Shown here in pieces: positions 14,405 to 30,866 of a stretch of 64,000 bases of DNA. How positions within the stretch are numbered: the stretch's first letter is position 1; the number at the start of each line of letters is the position of its first letter. The translations under genes and the position numbers were made by a program. Where the stretch lies: the NCBI RefSeq assembly GCF_050947335.1, contig NC_134997.1, positions 1,984,001-2,048,000 on the forward strand. The letters run 5' to 3'. The stretch is from Megachile rotundata (Eukaryota; Arthropoda; Insecta; Hymenoptera; Megachilidae). The notes under the pieces are model-generated. The model did no database searches and was not told the DNA's origin. It saw only the letters and a program-made list of their open reading frames with translations.

Positions 14405-15183
14405 CAATCACAATCACACAATCACACAGTCACAAACCCACAATCACGATCCCACAGTCACGATCACACAGTTACGATCACACAATCACACAGTCAGAAT
14501 CTCACAATCACGATCACACAATCACCATCACACAACCACGATCGCACAATCACGATCACACAATCACACAATCACAATTCCATAATCACAATCACACAAT
14601 CACAATCACACAATCACGATCACACAATCACGATCACACAATCACGATCACTCAATCACGATCACACAATCACGATCACACAATCACGATCACACAATCA
14701 CGATCACACAATCACGATCACACAATCACGATCACACAATCACGATCACACAGTCACACAATCACGATCACACAATCACGATCACACAATCACGATCACG
14801 CAATCACGATCACACAATCACTATCACACAATCACAATCACACAATCACTATCACACAATCACGATCACACAATCACGATCACACAATCACGATCACACA
14901 ATCACGATCACACAATCACGATCACACAATCACGATCACACAGTCACACAATCACGATCACACAATCACGATCACACAATCACGATCACGCAATCACGAT
15001 CACACAATCACTATCACACAATCACTATCACACAATCACTATCACACAATCACGCTCACACAATCACGATCACACAATCACGATCACACAATCACGATCA
15101 CACAATCACGATCACACAATCACAATCACACAATCACAATCACACAGTCACACAATCAATATCACACAATCACGATCACACAA

Positions 15184-15526
15184 TCGCAATCACACAATCG
15201 CAATCACACAATCGCAATCACACAATCGCAATCACACAATCGCAATCACACAATCGCAATCACACAATCGCAATCACACAATCGCAATCACACAATCGCA
15301 ATCACACAATCGCAATCACACAATCGCAATCACACAATCGCAATCACACAATCGCAATCACACAATCGCAATCACACAATCGCAATCACACAATCGCAAT
15401 CACACAATCGCAATCACACAATCGCAATCACACAATCGCAATCACACAATCGCAATCACACAATCGCAATCACACAATCGCAATCACACAATCGCAATCA
15501 CACAATCGCAATCACACAATCGCAAT
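15184..15526 (+). repeat. TCGCAA unit array, 25 copies
   Basis: Twenty-five uninterrupted positions ending CGCAATAACAC. The partner at 6614 has 28. The left flank here (CAATCAATATCAC) differs, so the duplication boundary lies at or inside this array. Confidence 0.94.
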
Positions 15527-15772
15527 AACACAATCACAATCACACAATCACAATAACACATTCACACAATCACGATCACACAATCACAATCACACAGTCA
15601 CACAATCACAATCACAATCACAATCACAATCACACAATCACACAGTCACAATTACTCAATCACGATCACACAATCCCGATCACACAGTCACGATCACGCA
15701 ATCACGATCACACAATCACGGTCGCACAATCACAATCACACAGTCACACTATCACAATCACAATCACAATCA

Positions 15773-16148
15773 CACATACACAATCACACAGTCACACACA
15801 CACAATCACTATCAGACAATCACAATCACACAATCACACAGTCACACAAGCACAATCACAATCACACAATCACAGTCACACAATCACAATCACACAATCA
15901 CAATCACACAATCACAATCACACAATCACAATCACACAATCACAATCACACAATCACAATCACACAACCACAATCACACAACCTCAATCACACAATCACA
16001 ATCCCAAAATCACAACCACACAATCACAGTCACACAATCACGATCACACAATCACAATCACACAGTCACACAATCACAATCACACAATCACACAGTCACA
16101 ATCCCACAATTGCGATCACACAATCACGATCACACAATTACGACGACA
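15773..16148 (+). repeat. L landmark module, copy 5
   Basis: A full copy with 337 bp from CACATACACA to TTG and CACGGTCGCAC just upstream, as at 7245. Confidence 0.93.
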
Positions 16149-17424
16149 CAATCACGCTCACACAATCACGATCACACAATCACTATCACACAATCACTAT
16201 CACACAATCACGATCACACAATCACGATCACACAATCACAATCACAATCACAATCACACAATCACGATCACACAATCACGATCGCAAAATCACGATCACA
16301 CCATCACACTATCACAATCCCACAATCACAATCCCACAATCACAATCACACAATCACAGTCACACAATCAGGATCACACAATCACAATCACACAATCACA
16401 ATCACACAATCACAATCACACAATCACAATCACACAATCACGATCACACAATCACGATCACACAATCACGATCACACAATCACGATCACACAATCACGAT
16501 CACACAATCACGATCACACAATCACGATCACACAATCACGATCATACAACCACAACCACACAATCACACAGTCACAATCCCACAATCACGATCACACAAT
16601 CACAACCACACAGTCACAATCACACAATCGCAATCACAATCCCACAATCACAATCACACAATCACAGTCACACAATCACAATCACACAACCACAACCACA
16701 CAATCACACAGTCACAATCCCACAATCACGATCACACAATCACGACCACACTATCACGATCACACAATCACAGTCACACAATCACAATCACACAGTCACA
16801 CAATCACAATCACAGTCACAATCACAATCACAATCACACAATCACAGTCACGATCACACAATCACAGTCACACAATCACAATCACACAGTCACACAATCA
16901 TAATCACAATCACAATCACAATCACAGTCACACAATCACAATCACACAGTCACACAATCATAATCACAATCACAATCACAATCACAATCACACAATCACA
17001 GTCACGATCACACAATCACAATCACACAATCACAATCCCACAATCACCATCACACAATCACGATCACACAATCACGATCACACAATCACGATCACATAAT
17101 CACGATCACACAATCACAGTCACACAATCATAATCACACAATCACACAATCACAATCACACAATCACGATCACACAATCACGATCACACAATCACGATCA
17201 CACAATCACGATCACACAATCACGATCACACAATCACGATTACACAATCACGATCCCACAATCACGATCACACAATCACAGTCACACAATCACAATCACA
17301 CAATCACACAATCACGATCACACAATCACGATCACACAATCACGATCACACAATCACGATCACACAATCACGATCACACAATCACAATCACACAGTCACA
17401 CTATCACAATCACAATCACAATCA

Positions 17425-17800
17425 CACATACACAATCACACAGTCACACACACACAATCACTATCAGACAATCACAATCACACAATCACACAGTCACACA
17501 AGCACAATCACAATCACACAATCACAGTCACACAATCACAATCACACAATCACAATCACACAATCACAATCACACAATCACAATCACACAATCACAATCA
17601 CACAATCACAATCACACAACCACAATCACACAACCTCAATCACACAATCACAATCCCAAAATCACAACCACACAATCACAGTCACACAATCACGATCACA
17701 CAATCACAATCACACAGTCACACAATCACAATCACACAATCACACAGTCACAATCCCACAATTGCGATCACACAATCACGATCACACAATTACGACGACA
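17425..17800 (+). repeat. L landmark module, copy 6 (opens unit 1)
   Basis: A full 337-bp spacing copy. The 79-codon text after its TTG is identical to copies 3, 4 and 7. Confidence 0.93.
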
Positions 17801-19294
17801 CAATCACGCTCACACAATCACGATCACACAATCACTATCACACAATCACTATCACACAATCACGATCACACAATCACGATCACACAATCACAATCACAAT
17901 CACAATCACACAATCACGATCACACAATCACAATCACAATCACAATCACACAATCACGATCACACAATCACGATCGCACAATCACAGTCACACAATCATA
18001 ATCACACAATCACACAATCACAATCACACAATCACGATCACACAATCACGATCACACAATCACTATCACACAATCACGATCACACAATCACGATCACACA
18101 ATCACGATCATACAACCACAACCACACAATCACACAGTCACAATCCCACAATCACGATCACACAATCACAACCACACAGTCACAATCACACAATCGCAAT
18201 CACAATCCCACAATCACAATCACACAATCACAGTCACACAATCACAATCACACAACCACAACCACACAATCACACAGTCACAATCCCACAATCACGATCA
18301 CACAATCACGACCACACTATCACGATCACACAATCACAGTCACACAATCACAATCACACAGTCACACAATCACAATCACAGTCACAATCACAATCACAAT
18401 CACACAATCACAGTCACGATCACACAATCACAGTCACACAATCACAATCACACAGTCACACAAACATAATCACAATCACAATCACAATCACAATCACAGT
18501 CACACAATCACAATAACACAGTCACACAATCATAATCACAATCACAATCACAATCACAATCACACAATCACAGTCACGATCACACAATCACAATCACACA
18601 ATCACAATCCCACAATCACGATCACACAATCACGACCACACAATCACGATCACACAATCACGATCACATAATCACGATCACACAATCACAGTCACACAAT
18701 CATAATCACACAATCACACAATCACGATCACACAATCACGATCACACAATCACGATTACACAATCACGATCACACAATCACGATCACACAATCACAGTCA
18801 CACAATCACAATCACACAATCACACAATCACGATCACACAATCACGATCACACAATCACGATCACACAATCACGATCACACAATCACGATCACACAATCA
18901 CAATCACACAATCACAATCACACAATCACAATCACACAATCACAATCACACAATCACAATCACACAATCACCATCACACAATCACCATCACACAGTCACA
19001 ATAACACAATCACACAATCACGATCACACAATCCCGACCACACAATCACGATCACACAATCACGATCACACAATCACGATCACACAATCACGATCACACA
19101 ATCACGATCACACAATCACAATCACACAATCACACAATCACGATCACACAATCACGATCACACAATCACGATCACGCAATCACGATCACACAATCACCGT
19201 CACACAATCACAATCACACAGTCACACTATCACAATCACAATTACACAATCACAATCACACAATCACAATCAAACAATCACAATCAAACAATCA

Positions 19295-19468
19295 CGATCG
19301 CACAATCACGATCGCACAATCACGATCGCACAATCACGATCGCACAATCACGATCGCACAATCACGATCGCACAATCACGATCGCACAATCACGATCGCA
19401 CAATCACGATCGCACAATCACGATCGCACAATCACGATCGCACAATCACGATCGCACAATCACGATCG
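19295..19468 (+). repeat. CGATCG array, 13 sites
   Basis: Thirteen CACAATCACGATCG units, each with one CGATCG hexamer (two CpGs), at exact 14-bp spacing. The array is entered through CAATCAAACAATC, the usual left flank of these arrays. No ATG head precedes it. Confidence 0.95.
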
Positions 19469-21488
19469 CACAATCACGATCACACAATCACGATCACACA
19501 ATCACAATCACACAATCACAATCACACAATCACAATCACACAATCACAATCACACAATCACCATCACACAATCACCATCACACAGTCACAATAACACAAT
19601 CACACAATCACGATCACACAATCACGATCACACAATCACAATCACACAATCACAATCACACAATCACAATCACACAATCACAATCACACAATCACCATCA
19701 CACAATCACCATCACACAGTCACAATAACACAATCACACAATCACGATCACACAATCCCGACCACACAATCACGATCACACAATCCCAATCACACAGTCA
19801 CACAAATACAATCACAATCACACAATCACACAGTCACAATCGCACAATCACGATCACACAAGCACGATCACACAGTCGCGATCACACAGTTGCGATCACA
19901 CAATCACAATCACACAATCACAATCACACAATCACAATCACACAATCGCAATAACACAATCACAATCACACAATCACAATCACACAATCACAATAACACA
20001 TTCACACAATCACGATCACACAATCACAATCCCACAATCACGATCACACAATCACGATCACACAATCACGATCACACAATCACGATCACATAATCACGAT
20101 CACACAATCACAGTCACACAATCATAATCACACAATCACACAATCACAATCACACAATCACGATCACACAATCACGATCACACAATCACGATCACACAAT
20201 CACGATCACACAATCACGATCATACAACCACAACCACACAATCACACAGTCACAATCCCACAATCACGATCACACAATCACAACCACACAGTCACAATCA
20301 CACAATCGCAATCACAATCCCACAATCACAATCACACAATCACAGTCACACAATCACAATCACACAACCACAACCACACAATCACACAGTCACAATCCCA
20401 CAATCACGATCACACAATCACGACCACACTATCACGATCACACAATCACAGTCACACAATCACAATCACACAGTCACACAATCACAATCACAGTCACAAT
20501 CACAATCACAATCACACAATCACAGTCACGATCACACAATCACAGTCACACAATCACAATCACACAGTCACACAATCATAATCACAATCACAATCACAAT
20601 CACAGTCACACAATCACAATCACACAGTCACACAATCATAATCACAATCACAATCACAATCACAATCACACAATCACAGTCACGATCACACAATCACAAT
20701 CACACAATCACAATCCCACAATCACGATCACACAATCACGATCACACAATCACGATCACACAATCACGATTACACAATCACGATCACACAATCACGATCA
20801 CACAATCACAGTCACACAATCACACAATCACGATCACACAATCACGATCACACAATCACGATCACACTATCACGATCACACAATCACGATCACACAATCA
20901 CAATCACACAATCACAATCACACAATCACAATCACACAATCACAATCACACAATCACCATCACACAATCACCATCACACAGTCACAATAACACAATCACA
21001 CAATCACGATCACACAATCCCGACCACACAATCACGATCACACAATCACAATCACACAGTCACACAAATACAATCACAATCACACAATCACACAGTCACA
21101 ATCGCACAATCACGATCACACAAGCACGATCACACAGTCGCGATCACACAGTTGCGATCACACAATCACAATCACACAATCACAATCACACAATCGCAAT
21201 AACACAATCACAATCACACAATCACAATCACACAATCACAATAACGCATTCACACAATCACGATCACACAATCACAATCACACAGTCACACAATCACAAT
21301 CACAATCACAATCACAATGACAATCACAATCACACAATCACACAGTCACAATTACTCAATCACGATCACACAATCCCGATCACACAGTCACGATCACGCA
21401 ATCGCGATCACACAATCACCGTCACACAATCACAATCACACAGTCACACTATCACAATCACAATCAAACAATCACAATCAAACAATCA

Positions 21489-21774
21489 CGATCGCACAAT
21501 CACGATCGCACAATCACGATCGCACAATCACGATCGCACAATCACGATCGCACAATCACGATCGCACAATCACGATCGCACAATCACGATCGCACAATCA
21601 CGATCGCACAATCACGATCGCACAATCACGATCGCACAATCACGATCGCACAATCACGATCGCACAATCACGATCGCACAATCACGATCGCACAATCACG
21701 ATCGCACAATCACGATCGCACAATCACGATCGCACAATCCCGATCGCACAATCACGATCGCACAATCACGATCG
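21489..21774 (+). repeat. CGATCG array, 21 sites
   Basis: Twenty-one sites, one in the form CCCGATCG. The array follows the ATG head at 21317, where the head-to-first-site distance is 172 bp instead of the usual 214 because CACACAATC units are missing. Confidence 0.95.
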
Positions 21775-22426
21775 CACAATCACGATCACACAATCACGAT
21801 CACACAATCACAATCACACAATCACAATCACACAATCACAATCACACAATCACCATCACACAATCACCATCACACAGTCACAATAACACAATCACACAAT
21901 CACGATCACACAATCCCGACCACACAATCACGATCACACAATCACAATCACACAGTCACACAAATACAATCACAATCACACAATCACACAGTCACAATCG
22001 CACAATCACGATCACACAAGCACGATCACACAGTCGCGATCACACAGTTGCGATCACACAATCACAATCACACAATCACAATCACACAATCGCAATAACA
22101 CAATCACAATCACACAATCACAATCACACAATCACAATAACGCATTCACACAATCACGATCACACAATCACAATCACACAGTCACACAATCACAATCACA
22201 ATCACAATCACAATGACAATCACAATCACACAATCACACAGTCACAATTACTCAATCACGATCACACAATCCCGATCACACAGTCACGATCACGCAATCA
22301 CGATCACACAATCACCGTCACACAATCACAATCACACAGTCACACTATCACAATCACAATCACACAATCACAATCACACAATCACAATCAAACAATCACA
22401 ATCAAACAATCACAATCGCACAATCA

Positions 22427-22572
22427 CGATCGCACAATCACGATCGCACAATCACGATCGCACAATCACGATCGCACAATCACGATCGCACAATCACGAT
22501 CGCACAATCACGATCGCACAATCACGGTCGCACAATCACGATCGCACAATCACGATCGCACAATCACGATCG
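22427..22572 (+). repeat. CGATCG array, 10 sites plus one CGGTCG
   Basis: Eleven positions, one mutated to CGGTCG. The head ATG is at 22213 (214 bp). The same mutation occurs in the array at 30721, its counterpart in unit 2. Confidence 0.95.
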
Positions 22573-24592
22573 CACAATCACGATCACACAATCACGATCA
22601 CACAATCACAATCACACAATCACAATCACACAATCACAATCACACAATCACCATCACACAATCACCATCACACAGTCACAATAACACAATCACACAATCA
22701 CGATCACACAATCACGATCACACAATCACAATCACACAATCACAATCACACAATCACAATCACACAATCACAATCACACAATCACCATCACACAATCACC
22801 ATCACACAGTCACAATAACACAATCACACAATCACGATCACACAATCCCGACCACACAATCACGATCACACAATCCCAATCACACAGTCACACAAATACA
22901 ATCACAATCACACAATCACACAGTCACAATCGCACAATCACGATCACACAAGCACGATCACACAGTCGCGATCACACAGTTGCGATCACACAATCACAAT
23001 CACACAATCACAATCACACAATCGCAATAACACAATCACAATCACCCAATCACAATCACACAATCACAATAACACATTCACACAATCACGATCACACAAT
23101 CACAATCCCACAATCACGATCACACAATCACGATCACACAATCACGATCACACAATCACGATCACATAATCACGATCACACAATCACAGTCACACAATCA
23201 TAATCACACAATCACACAATCACAATCACACAATCACGATCACACAATCACGATCACACAATCACGATCACACAATCACGATCACACAATCACGATCATA
23301 CAACCACAACCACACAATCACACAGTCACAATCCCACAATCACGATCACACAATCACAACCACACAGTCACAATCACACAATCGCAATCACAATCCCACA
23401 ATCACAATCACACAATCACAGTCACACAATCACAATCACACAACCACAACCACACAATCACACAGTCACAATCCCACAATCACGATCACACAATCACGAC
23501 CACACTATCACGATCACACAATCACAGTCACACAATCACAATCACACAGTCACACAATCACAATCACAGTCACAATCACAATCACAATCACACAATCACA
23601 GTCACGATCACACAATCACAGTCACACAATCACAATCACACAGTCACACAATCATAATCACAATCACAATCCCAATCACAGTCACACAATCACAATCACA
23701 CAGTCACACAATCATAATCACAATCACAATCACAATCACAATCACACAATCACAGTCACGATCACACAATCACAATCACACAATCACAATCCCACAATCA
23801 CGATCACACAATCACGATCACACAATCACGATTACACAATCACGATCACACAATCACGATCACACAATCACAGTCACACAATCACAATCACACAATCACA
23901 CAATCACGATCACACAATCACGATCACACAATCACGATCACACTATCACGATCACACAATCACGATCACACAATCACAATCACACAATCACAATCACACA
24001 ATCACAATCACACAATCACAATCACACAATCACCATCACACAATCACCATCACACAGTCACAATAACACAATCACACAATCACGATCACACAATCCCGAC
24101 CACACAATCACGATCACACAATCACAATCACACAGTCACACAAATACAATCACAATCACACAATCGCACAATCACGATCACACAAGCACGATCACACAGT
24201 CGCGATCACACAGTTGCGATCACACAATCACAATCACACAATCACAATCACACAATCGCAATAACACAATCACAATCACACAATCACAATCACACAATCA
24301 CAATAACGCATTCACACAATCACGATCACACAATCACAATCACACAGTCACACAATCACAATCACAATCACAATCACAATGACAATCACAATCACACAAT
24401 CACACAGTCACAATTACTCAATCACGATCACACAATCCCGATCACACAGTCACGATCACGCAATCACGATCACACAATCACCGTCACACAATCACAATCA
24501 CACAGTCACACTATCACAATCACAATCACACAATCACAATCACACAATCACAATCAAACAATCACAATCAAACAATCACAATCGCACAATCA

Positions 24593-24822
24593 CGATCGCA
24601 CAATCACGATCGCACAATCACGATCGCACAATCACGATCGCACAATCACGATCGCACAATCACGATCGCACAATCACGATCGCACAATCACGATCGCACA
24701 ATCACGATCGCACAATCACGATCGCACAATCACGATCGCACAATCACGATCGCACAATCACGATCGCACAATCACGATCGCACAATCCCGATCGCACAAT
24801 CACGATCGCACAATCACGATCG
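24593..24822 (+). repeat. CGATCG array, 17 sites
   Basis: Seventeen sites including one CCCGATCG third from the end. The head ATG is at 24379. The counterpart at 32739 has 18 because its first CAATCG has become CGATCG. Confidence 0.95.
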
Positions 24823-25474
24823 CACAATCACGATCACACAATCACGATCACACAATCACAATCACACAATCACAATCACACAATCACAATCACACAATCA
24901 CCATCACACAATCACCATCACACAGTCACAATAACACAATCACACAATCACGATCACACAATCCCGACCACACAATCACGATCACACAATCACAATCACA
25001 CAGTCACACAAATACAATCACAATCACACAATCACACAGTCACAATCGCACAATCACGATCACACAAGCACGATCACACAGTCGCGATCACACAGTTGCG
25101 ATCACACAATCACAATCACACAATCACAATCACACAATCGCAATAACACAATCACAATCACACAATCACAATCACACAATCACAATAACGCATTCACACA
25201 ATCACGATCACACAATCACAATCACACAGTCACACAATCACAATCACAATCACAATCACAATGACAATCACAATCACACAATCACACAGTCACAATTACT
25301 CAATCACGATCACACAATCCCGATCACACAGTCACGATCACGCAATCACGATCACACAATCACCGTCACACAATCACAATCACACAGTCACACTATCACA
25401 ATCACAATCACACAATCACAATCACACAATCACAATCAAACAATCACAATCAAACAATCACAATCGCACAATCA

Positions 25475-25634
25475 CGATCGCACAATCACGATCGCACAAT
25501 CACGATCGCACAATCACGATCGCACAATCACGATCGCACAATCACGATCGCACAATCACGATCGCACAATCACGATCGCACAATCACGATCGCACAATCC
25601 CGATCGCACAATCACGATCGCACAATCACGATCG
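25475..25634 (+). repeat. CGATCG array, 12 sites
   Basis: Twelve sites including one CCCGATCG. The head ATG at 25261 lies 882 bp (63 units) after the previous head at 24379. The array leads out into CACGACCACACTATC. Confidence 0.95.
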
Positions 25635-26324
25635 CACAATCACGATCACACAATCACGACCACACTATCACGATCACACAATCACAGTCACACAATCACA
25701 ATCACACAGTCACACAATCACAATCACAGTCACAATCACAATCACAATCACACAATCACAGTCACGATCACACAATCACAGTCACACAATCACAATCACA
25801 CAGTCACACAATCATAATCACAATCACAATCACAATCACAGTCACACAATCACAATCACACAGTCACACAATCATAATCACAATCACAATCACAATCACA
25901 ATCACACAATCACAGTCACGATCACACAATCACAATCACACAATCACAATCCCACAATCACCATCACACAATCACGATCACACAATCACGATCACACAAT
26001 CACGATCACATAATCACGATCACACAATCACAGTCACACAATCATAATCACACAATCACACAATCACAATCACACAATCACGATCACACAATCACGATCA
26101 CACAATCACGATCACACAATCACGATCACACAATCACGATTACACAATCACGATCCCACAATCACGATCACACAATCACAGTCACACAATCACAATCACA
26201 CAATCACACAATCACGATCACACAATCACGATCACACAATCACGATCACACAATCACGATCACACAATCACGATCACACAATCACAATCACACAGTCACA
26301 CTATCACAATCACAATCACAATCA

Positions 26325-26700
26325 CACATACACAATCACACAGTCACACACACACAATCACTATCAGACAATCACAATCACACAATCACACAGTCACACA
26401 AGCACAATCACAATCACACAATCACAGTCACACAATCACAATCACACAATCACAATCACACAATCACAATCACACAATCACAATCACACAATCACAATCA
26501 CACAATCACAATCACACAACCACAATCACACAACCTCAATCACACAATCACAATCCCAAAATCACAACCACACAATCACAGTCACACAATCACGATCACA
26601 CAATCACAATCACACAGTCACACAATCACAATCACACAATCACACAGTCACAATCCCACAATTGCGATCACACAATCACGATCACACAATTACGACGACA
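26325..26700 (+). repeat. L landmark module, copy 7 (opens unit 2)
   Basis: A full 337-bp spacing copy, 8900 bp after copy 6. Confidence 0.93.
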
Positions 26701-28188
26701 CAATCACGCTCACACAATCACGATCACACAATCACTATCACACAATCACTATCACACAATCACGATCACACAATCACGATCACACAATCACAATCACAAT
26801 CACAATCACACAATCACGATCACACAATCACAATCACAATCACAATCACACAATCACGATCACACAATCACGATCGCACAATCACAGTCACACAATCATA
26901 ATCACACAATCACACAATCACAATCACACAATCACGATCACACAATCACGATCACACAATCACTATCACACAATCACGATCACACAATCACGATCACACA
27001 ATCACGATCATACAACCACAACCACACAATCACACAGTCACAATCCCACAATCACGATCACACAATCACAACCACACAGTCACAATCACACAATCGCAAT
27101 CACAATCCCACAATCACAATCACACAATCACAGTCACACAATCACAATCACACAACCACAACCACACAATCACACAGTCACAATCCCACAATCACGATCA
27201 CACAATCACGACCACACTATCACGATCACACAATCACAGTCACACAATCACAATCACACAGTCACACAATCACAATCACAGTCACAATCACAATCACAAT
27301 CACACAATCACAGTCACGATCACACAATCACAGTCACACAATCACAATCACACAGTCACACAAACATAATCACAATCACAATCACAATCACAGTCACACA
27401 ATCACAATAACACAGTCACACAATCATAATCACAATCACAATCACAATCACAATCACACAATCACAGTCACGATCACACAATCACAATCACACAATCACA
27501 ATCCCACAATCACGATCACACAATCACGACCACACAATCACGATCACACAATCACGATCACATAATCACGATCACACAATCACAGTCACACAATCATAAT
27601 CACACAATCACACAATCACGATCACACAATCACGATCACACAATCACGATTACACAATCACGATCACACAATCACGATCACACAATCACAGTCACACAAT
27701 CACAATCACACAATCACACAATCACGATCACACAATCACGATCACACAATCACGATCACACAATCACGATCACACAATCACGATCACACAATCACAATCA
27801 CACAATCACAATCACACAATCACAATCACACAATCACAATCACACAATCACAATCACACAATCACCATCACACAATCACCATCACACAGTCACAATAACA
27901 CAATCACACAATCACGATCACACAATCCCGACCACACAATCACGATCACACAATCACGATCACACAATCACGATCACACAATCACGATCACACAATCACG
28001 ATCACACAATCACAATCACACAATCACACAATCACGATCACACAATCACGATCACACAATCACGATCACGCAATCACGATCACACAATCACCGTCACACA
28101 ATCACAATCACACAGTCACACTATCACAATCACAATTACACAATCACAATCACACAATCACAATCAAACAATCACAATCAAACAATCA

Positions 28189-28362
28189 CGATCGCACAAT
28201 CACGATCGCACAATCACGATCGCACAATCACGATCGCACAATCACGATCGCACAATCACGATCGCACAATCACGATCGCACAATCACGATCGCACAATCA
28301 CGATCGCACAATCACGATCGCACAATCACGATCGCACAATCACGATCGCACAATCACGATCG
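28189..28362 (+). repeat. CGATCG array, 13 sites
   Basis: Thirteen sites, the same number as its counterpart at 19295, with the same CAATTACACAATC and CAATCAAACAATC lead-in. Confidence 0.95.
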
Positions 28363-29796
28363 CACAATCACGATCACACAATCACGATCACACAATCACA
28401 ATCACACAATCACAATCACACAATCACAATCACACAATCACAATCACACAATCACCATCACACAATCACCATCACACAGTCACAATAACACAATCACACA
28501 ATCACGATCACACAATCACGATCACACAATCACAATCACACAATCACAATCACACAATCACAATCACACAATCACAATCACACAATCACCATCACACAAT
28601 CACCATCACACAGTCACAATAACACAATCACACAATCACGATCACACAATCCCGACCACACAATCACGATCACACAATCCCAATCACCCAGTCACACAAA
28701 TACAATCACAATCACACAATCACACAGTCACAATCGCACAATCACGATCACACAAGCACGATCACACAGTCGCGATCACACAGTTGCGATCACACAATCA
28801 CAATCACACAATCACAATCACACAATCACAATCACACAATCGCAATAACACAATCACAATCACACAATCACAATCACACAATCACAATAACACATTCACA
28901 CAATCACGATCACACAATCACAATCCCACAATCACGATCACACAATCACGATCACACAATCACGATCACACAATCACGATCACATAATCACGATCACACA
29001 ATCACAGTCACACAATCATAATCACACAATCACACAATCACAATCACACAATCACGATCACACAATCACGATCACACAATCACGATCACACAATCACGAT
29101 CACACAATCACGATCATACAACCACAACCACACAATCACACAGTCACAATCCCACAATCACGATCACACAATCACAACCACACAGTCACAATCACACAAT
29201 CGCAATCACAATCCCACAATCACAATCACACAATCACAGTCACACAATCACAATCACACAATCACCATCACACAATCACCATCACACAGTCACAATAACA
29301 CAATCACACAATCACGATCACACAATCCCGACCACACAATCACGATCACACAATCACAATCACACAGTCACACAAATACAATCACAATCACACAATCACA
29401 CAGTCACAATCGCACAATCACGATCACACAAGCACGATCACACAGTCGCGATCACACAGTTGCGATCACACAATCACAATCACACAATCACAATCACACA
29501 ATCGCAATAACACAATCACAATCACACAATCACAATCACACAATCACAATAACGCATTCACACAATCACGATCACACAATCACAATCACACAGTCACACA
29601 ATCACAATCACAATCACAATCACAATGACAATCACAATCACACAATCACACAGTCACAATTACTCAATCACGATCACACAATCCCGATCACACAGTCACG
29701 ATCACGCAATCGCGATCACACAATCACCGTCACACAATCACAATCACACAGTCACACTATCACAATCACAATCAAACAATCACAATCAAACAATCA

Positions 29797-30068
29797 CGAT
29801 CGCACAATCACGATCGCACAATCACGATCGCACAATCACGATCGCACAATCACGATCGCACAATCACGATCGCACAATCACGATCGCACAATCACGATCG
29901 CACAATCACGATCGCACAATCACGATCGCACAATCACGATCGCACAATCACGATCGCACAATCACGATCGCACAATCACGATCGCACAATCACGATCGCA
30001 CAATCACGATCGCACAATCACGATCGCACAATCCCGATCGCACAATCACGATCGCACAATCACGATCG
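29797..30068 (+). repeat. CGATCG array, 20 sites
   Basis: Twenty sites including one CCCGATCG. The head ATG is at 29625 with the short 172-bp lead, as at 21317. Confidence 0.95.
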
Positions 30069-30720
30069 CACAATCACGATCACACAATCACGATCACACA
30101 ATCACAATCACACAATCACAATCACACAATCACAATCACACAATCACCATCACACAATCACCATCACACAGTCACAATAACACAATCACACAATCACGAT
30201 CACACAATCCCGACCACACAATCACGATCACACAATCACAATCACACAGTCACACAAATACAATCACAATCACACAATCACACAGTCACAATCGCACAAT
30301 CACGATCACACAAGCACGATCACACAGTCGCGATCACACAGTTGCGATCACACAATCACAATCACACAATCACAATCACACAATCGCAATAACACAATCA
30401 CAATCACACAATCACAATCACACAATCACAATAACGCATTCACACAATCACGATCACACAATCACAATCACACAGTCACACAATCACAATCACAATCACA
30501 ATCACAATGACAATCACAATCACACAATCACACAGTCACAATTACTCAATCACGATCACACAATCCCGATCACACAGTCACGATCACGCAATCACGATCA
30601 CACAATCACCGTCACACAATCACAATCACACAGTCACACTATCACAATCACAATCACACAATCACAATCACACAATCACAATCAAACAATCACAATCAAA
30701 CAATCACAATCGCACAATCA

Positions 30721-30866
30721 CGATCGCACAATCACGATCGCACAATCACGATCGCACAATCACGATCGCACAATCACGATCGCACAATCACGATCGCACA
30801 ATCACGATCGCACAATCACGGTCGCACAATCACGATCGCACAATCACGATCGCACAATCACGATCG
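30721..30866 (+). repeat. CGATCG array, 10 sites plus one CGGTCG
   Basis: Eleven positions with the CGGTCG mutation shared with 22427. The head ATG is at 30507. Confidence 0.95.

Larger units (their letters stand above)
12889..15772 (+). repeat. Irregular segment before landmark copy 5
   Basis: This holds a 245-base G-free stretch, CAACCA units, the 34-copy TCGCAA array and the 25-copy TCGCAA array. About 13734 to 14900 duplicates about 4262-5450 at offset 9472, dropping to 9458 after one 14-bp loss. No gene seen. Confidence 0.87.
15184..17213 (+). repeat. Segmental duplication, right copy (offset about 8.53 kb)
   Basis: Partner of 6614-8685: TCGCAA array, CAATTACTCAATC, L landmark, CATACAACC module at 16539 and CATAATCAC end at 17099. 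The two copies part after about 17213, where this one continues into GATTACACAATC and GATCCCAC. Confidence 0.9.
17425..26324 (+). repeat. Higher-order unit 1, type A, 8900 bp
   Basis: Module order: L landmark (17425), CATACAACC (18105), CGATCG array (19295), CATACAACC (20217), two ATG-head modules with CGATCG arrays (21317, 22213), CATACAACC (23293), two more ATG-head modules with arrays (24379, 25261), and a CATAATC tail. The ATG head is CAATGACAATC followed by CAATTACTCAATC, CCCGATCAC and CACCGTCAC. Unit 2 repeats this order. Confidence 0.92.

Noticed and set aside
19295..19468. CRISPR-like array
   Set aside because: The 14-bp units are directly contiguous with no variable spacers, and no cas-like gene exists in the window.
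21317..21886. Frames starting MTITITQSHSHN at 13 sites as a multigene family
   Set aside because: The ATG is a chance product of CAATGACAATC in a duplicated head module. What follows is satellite.
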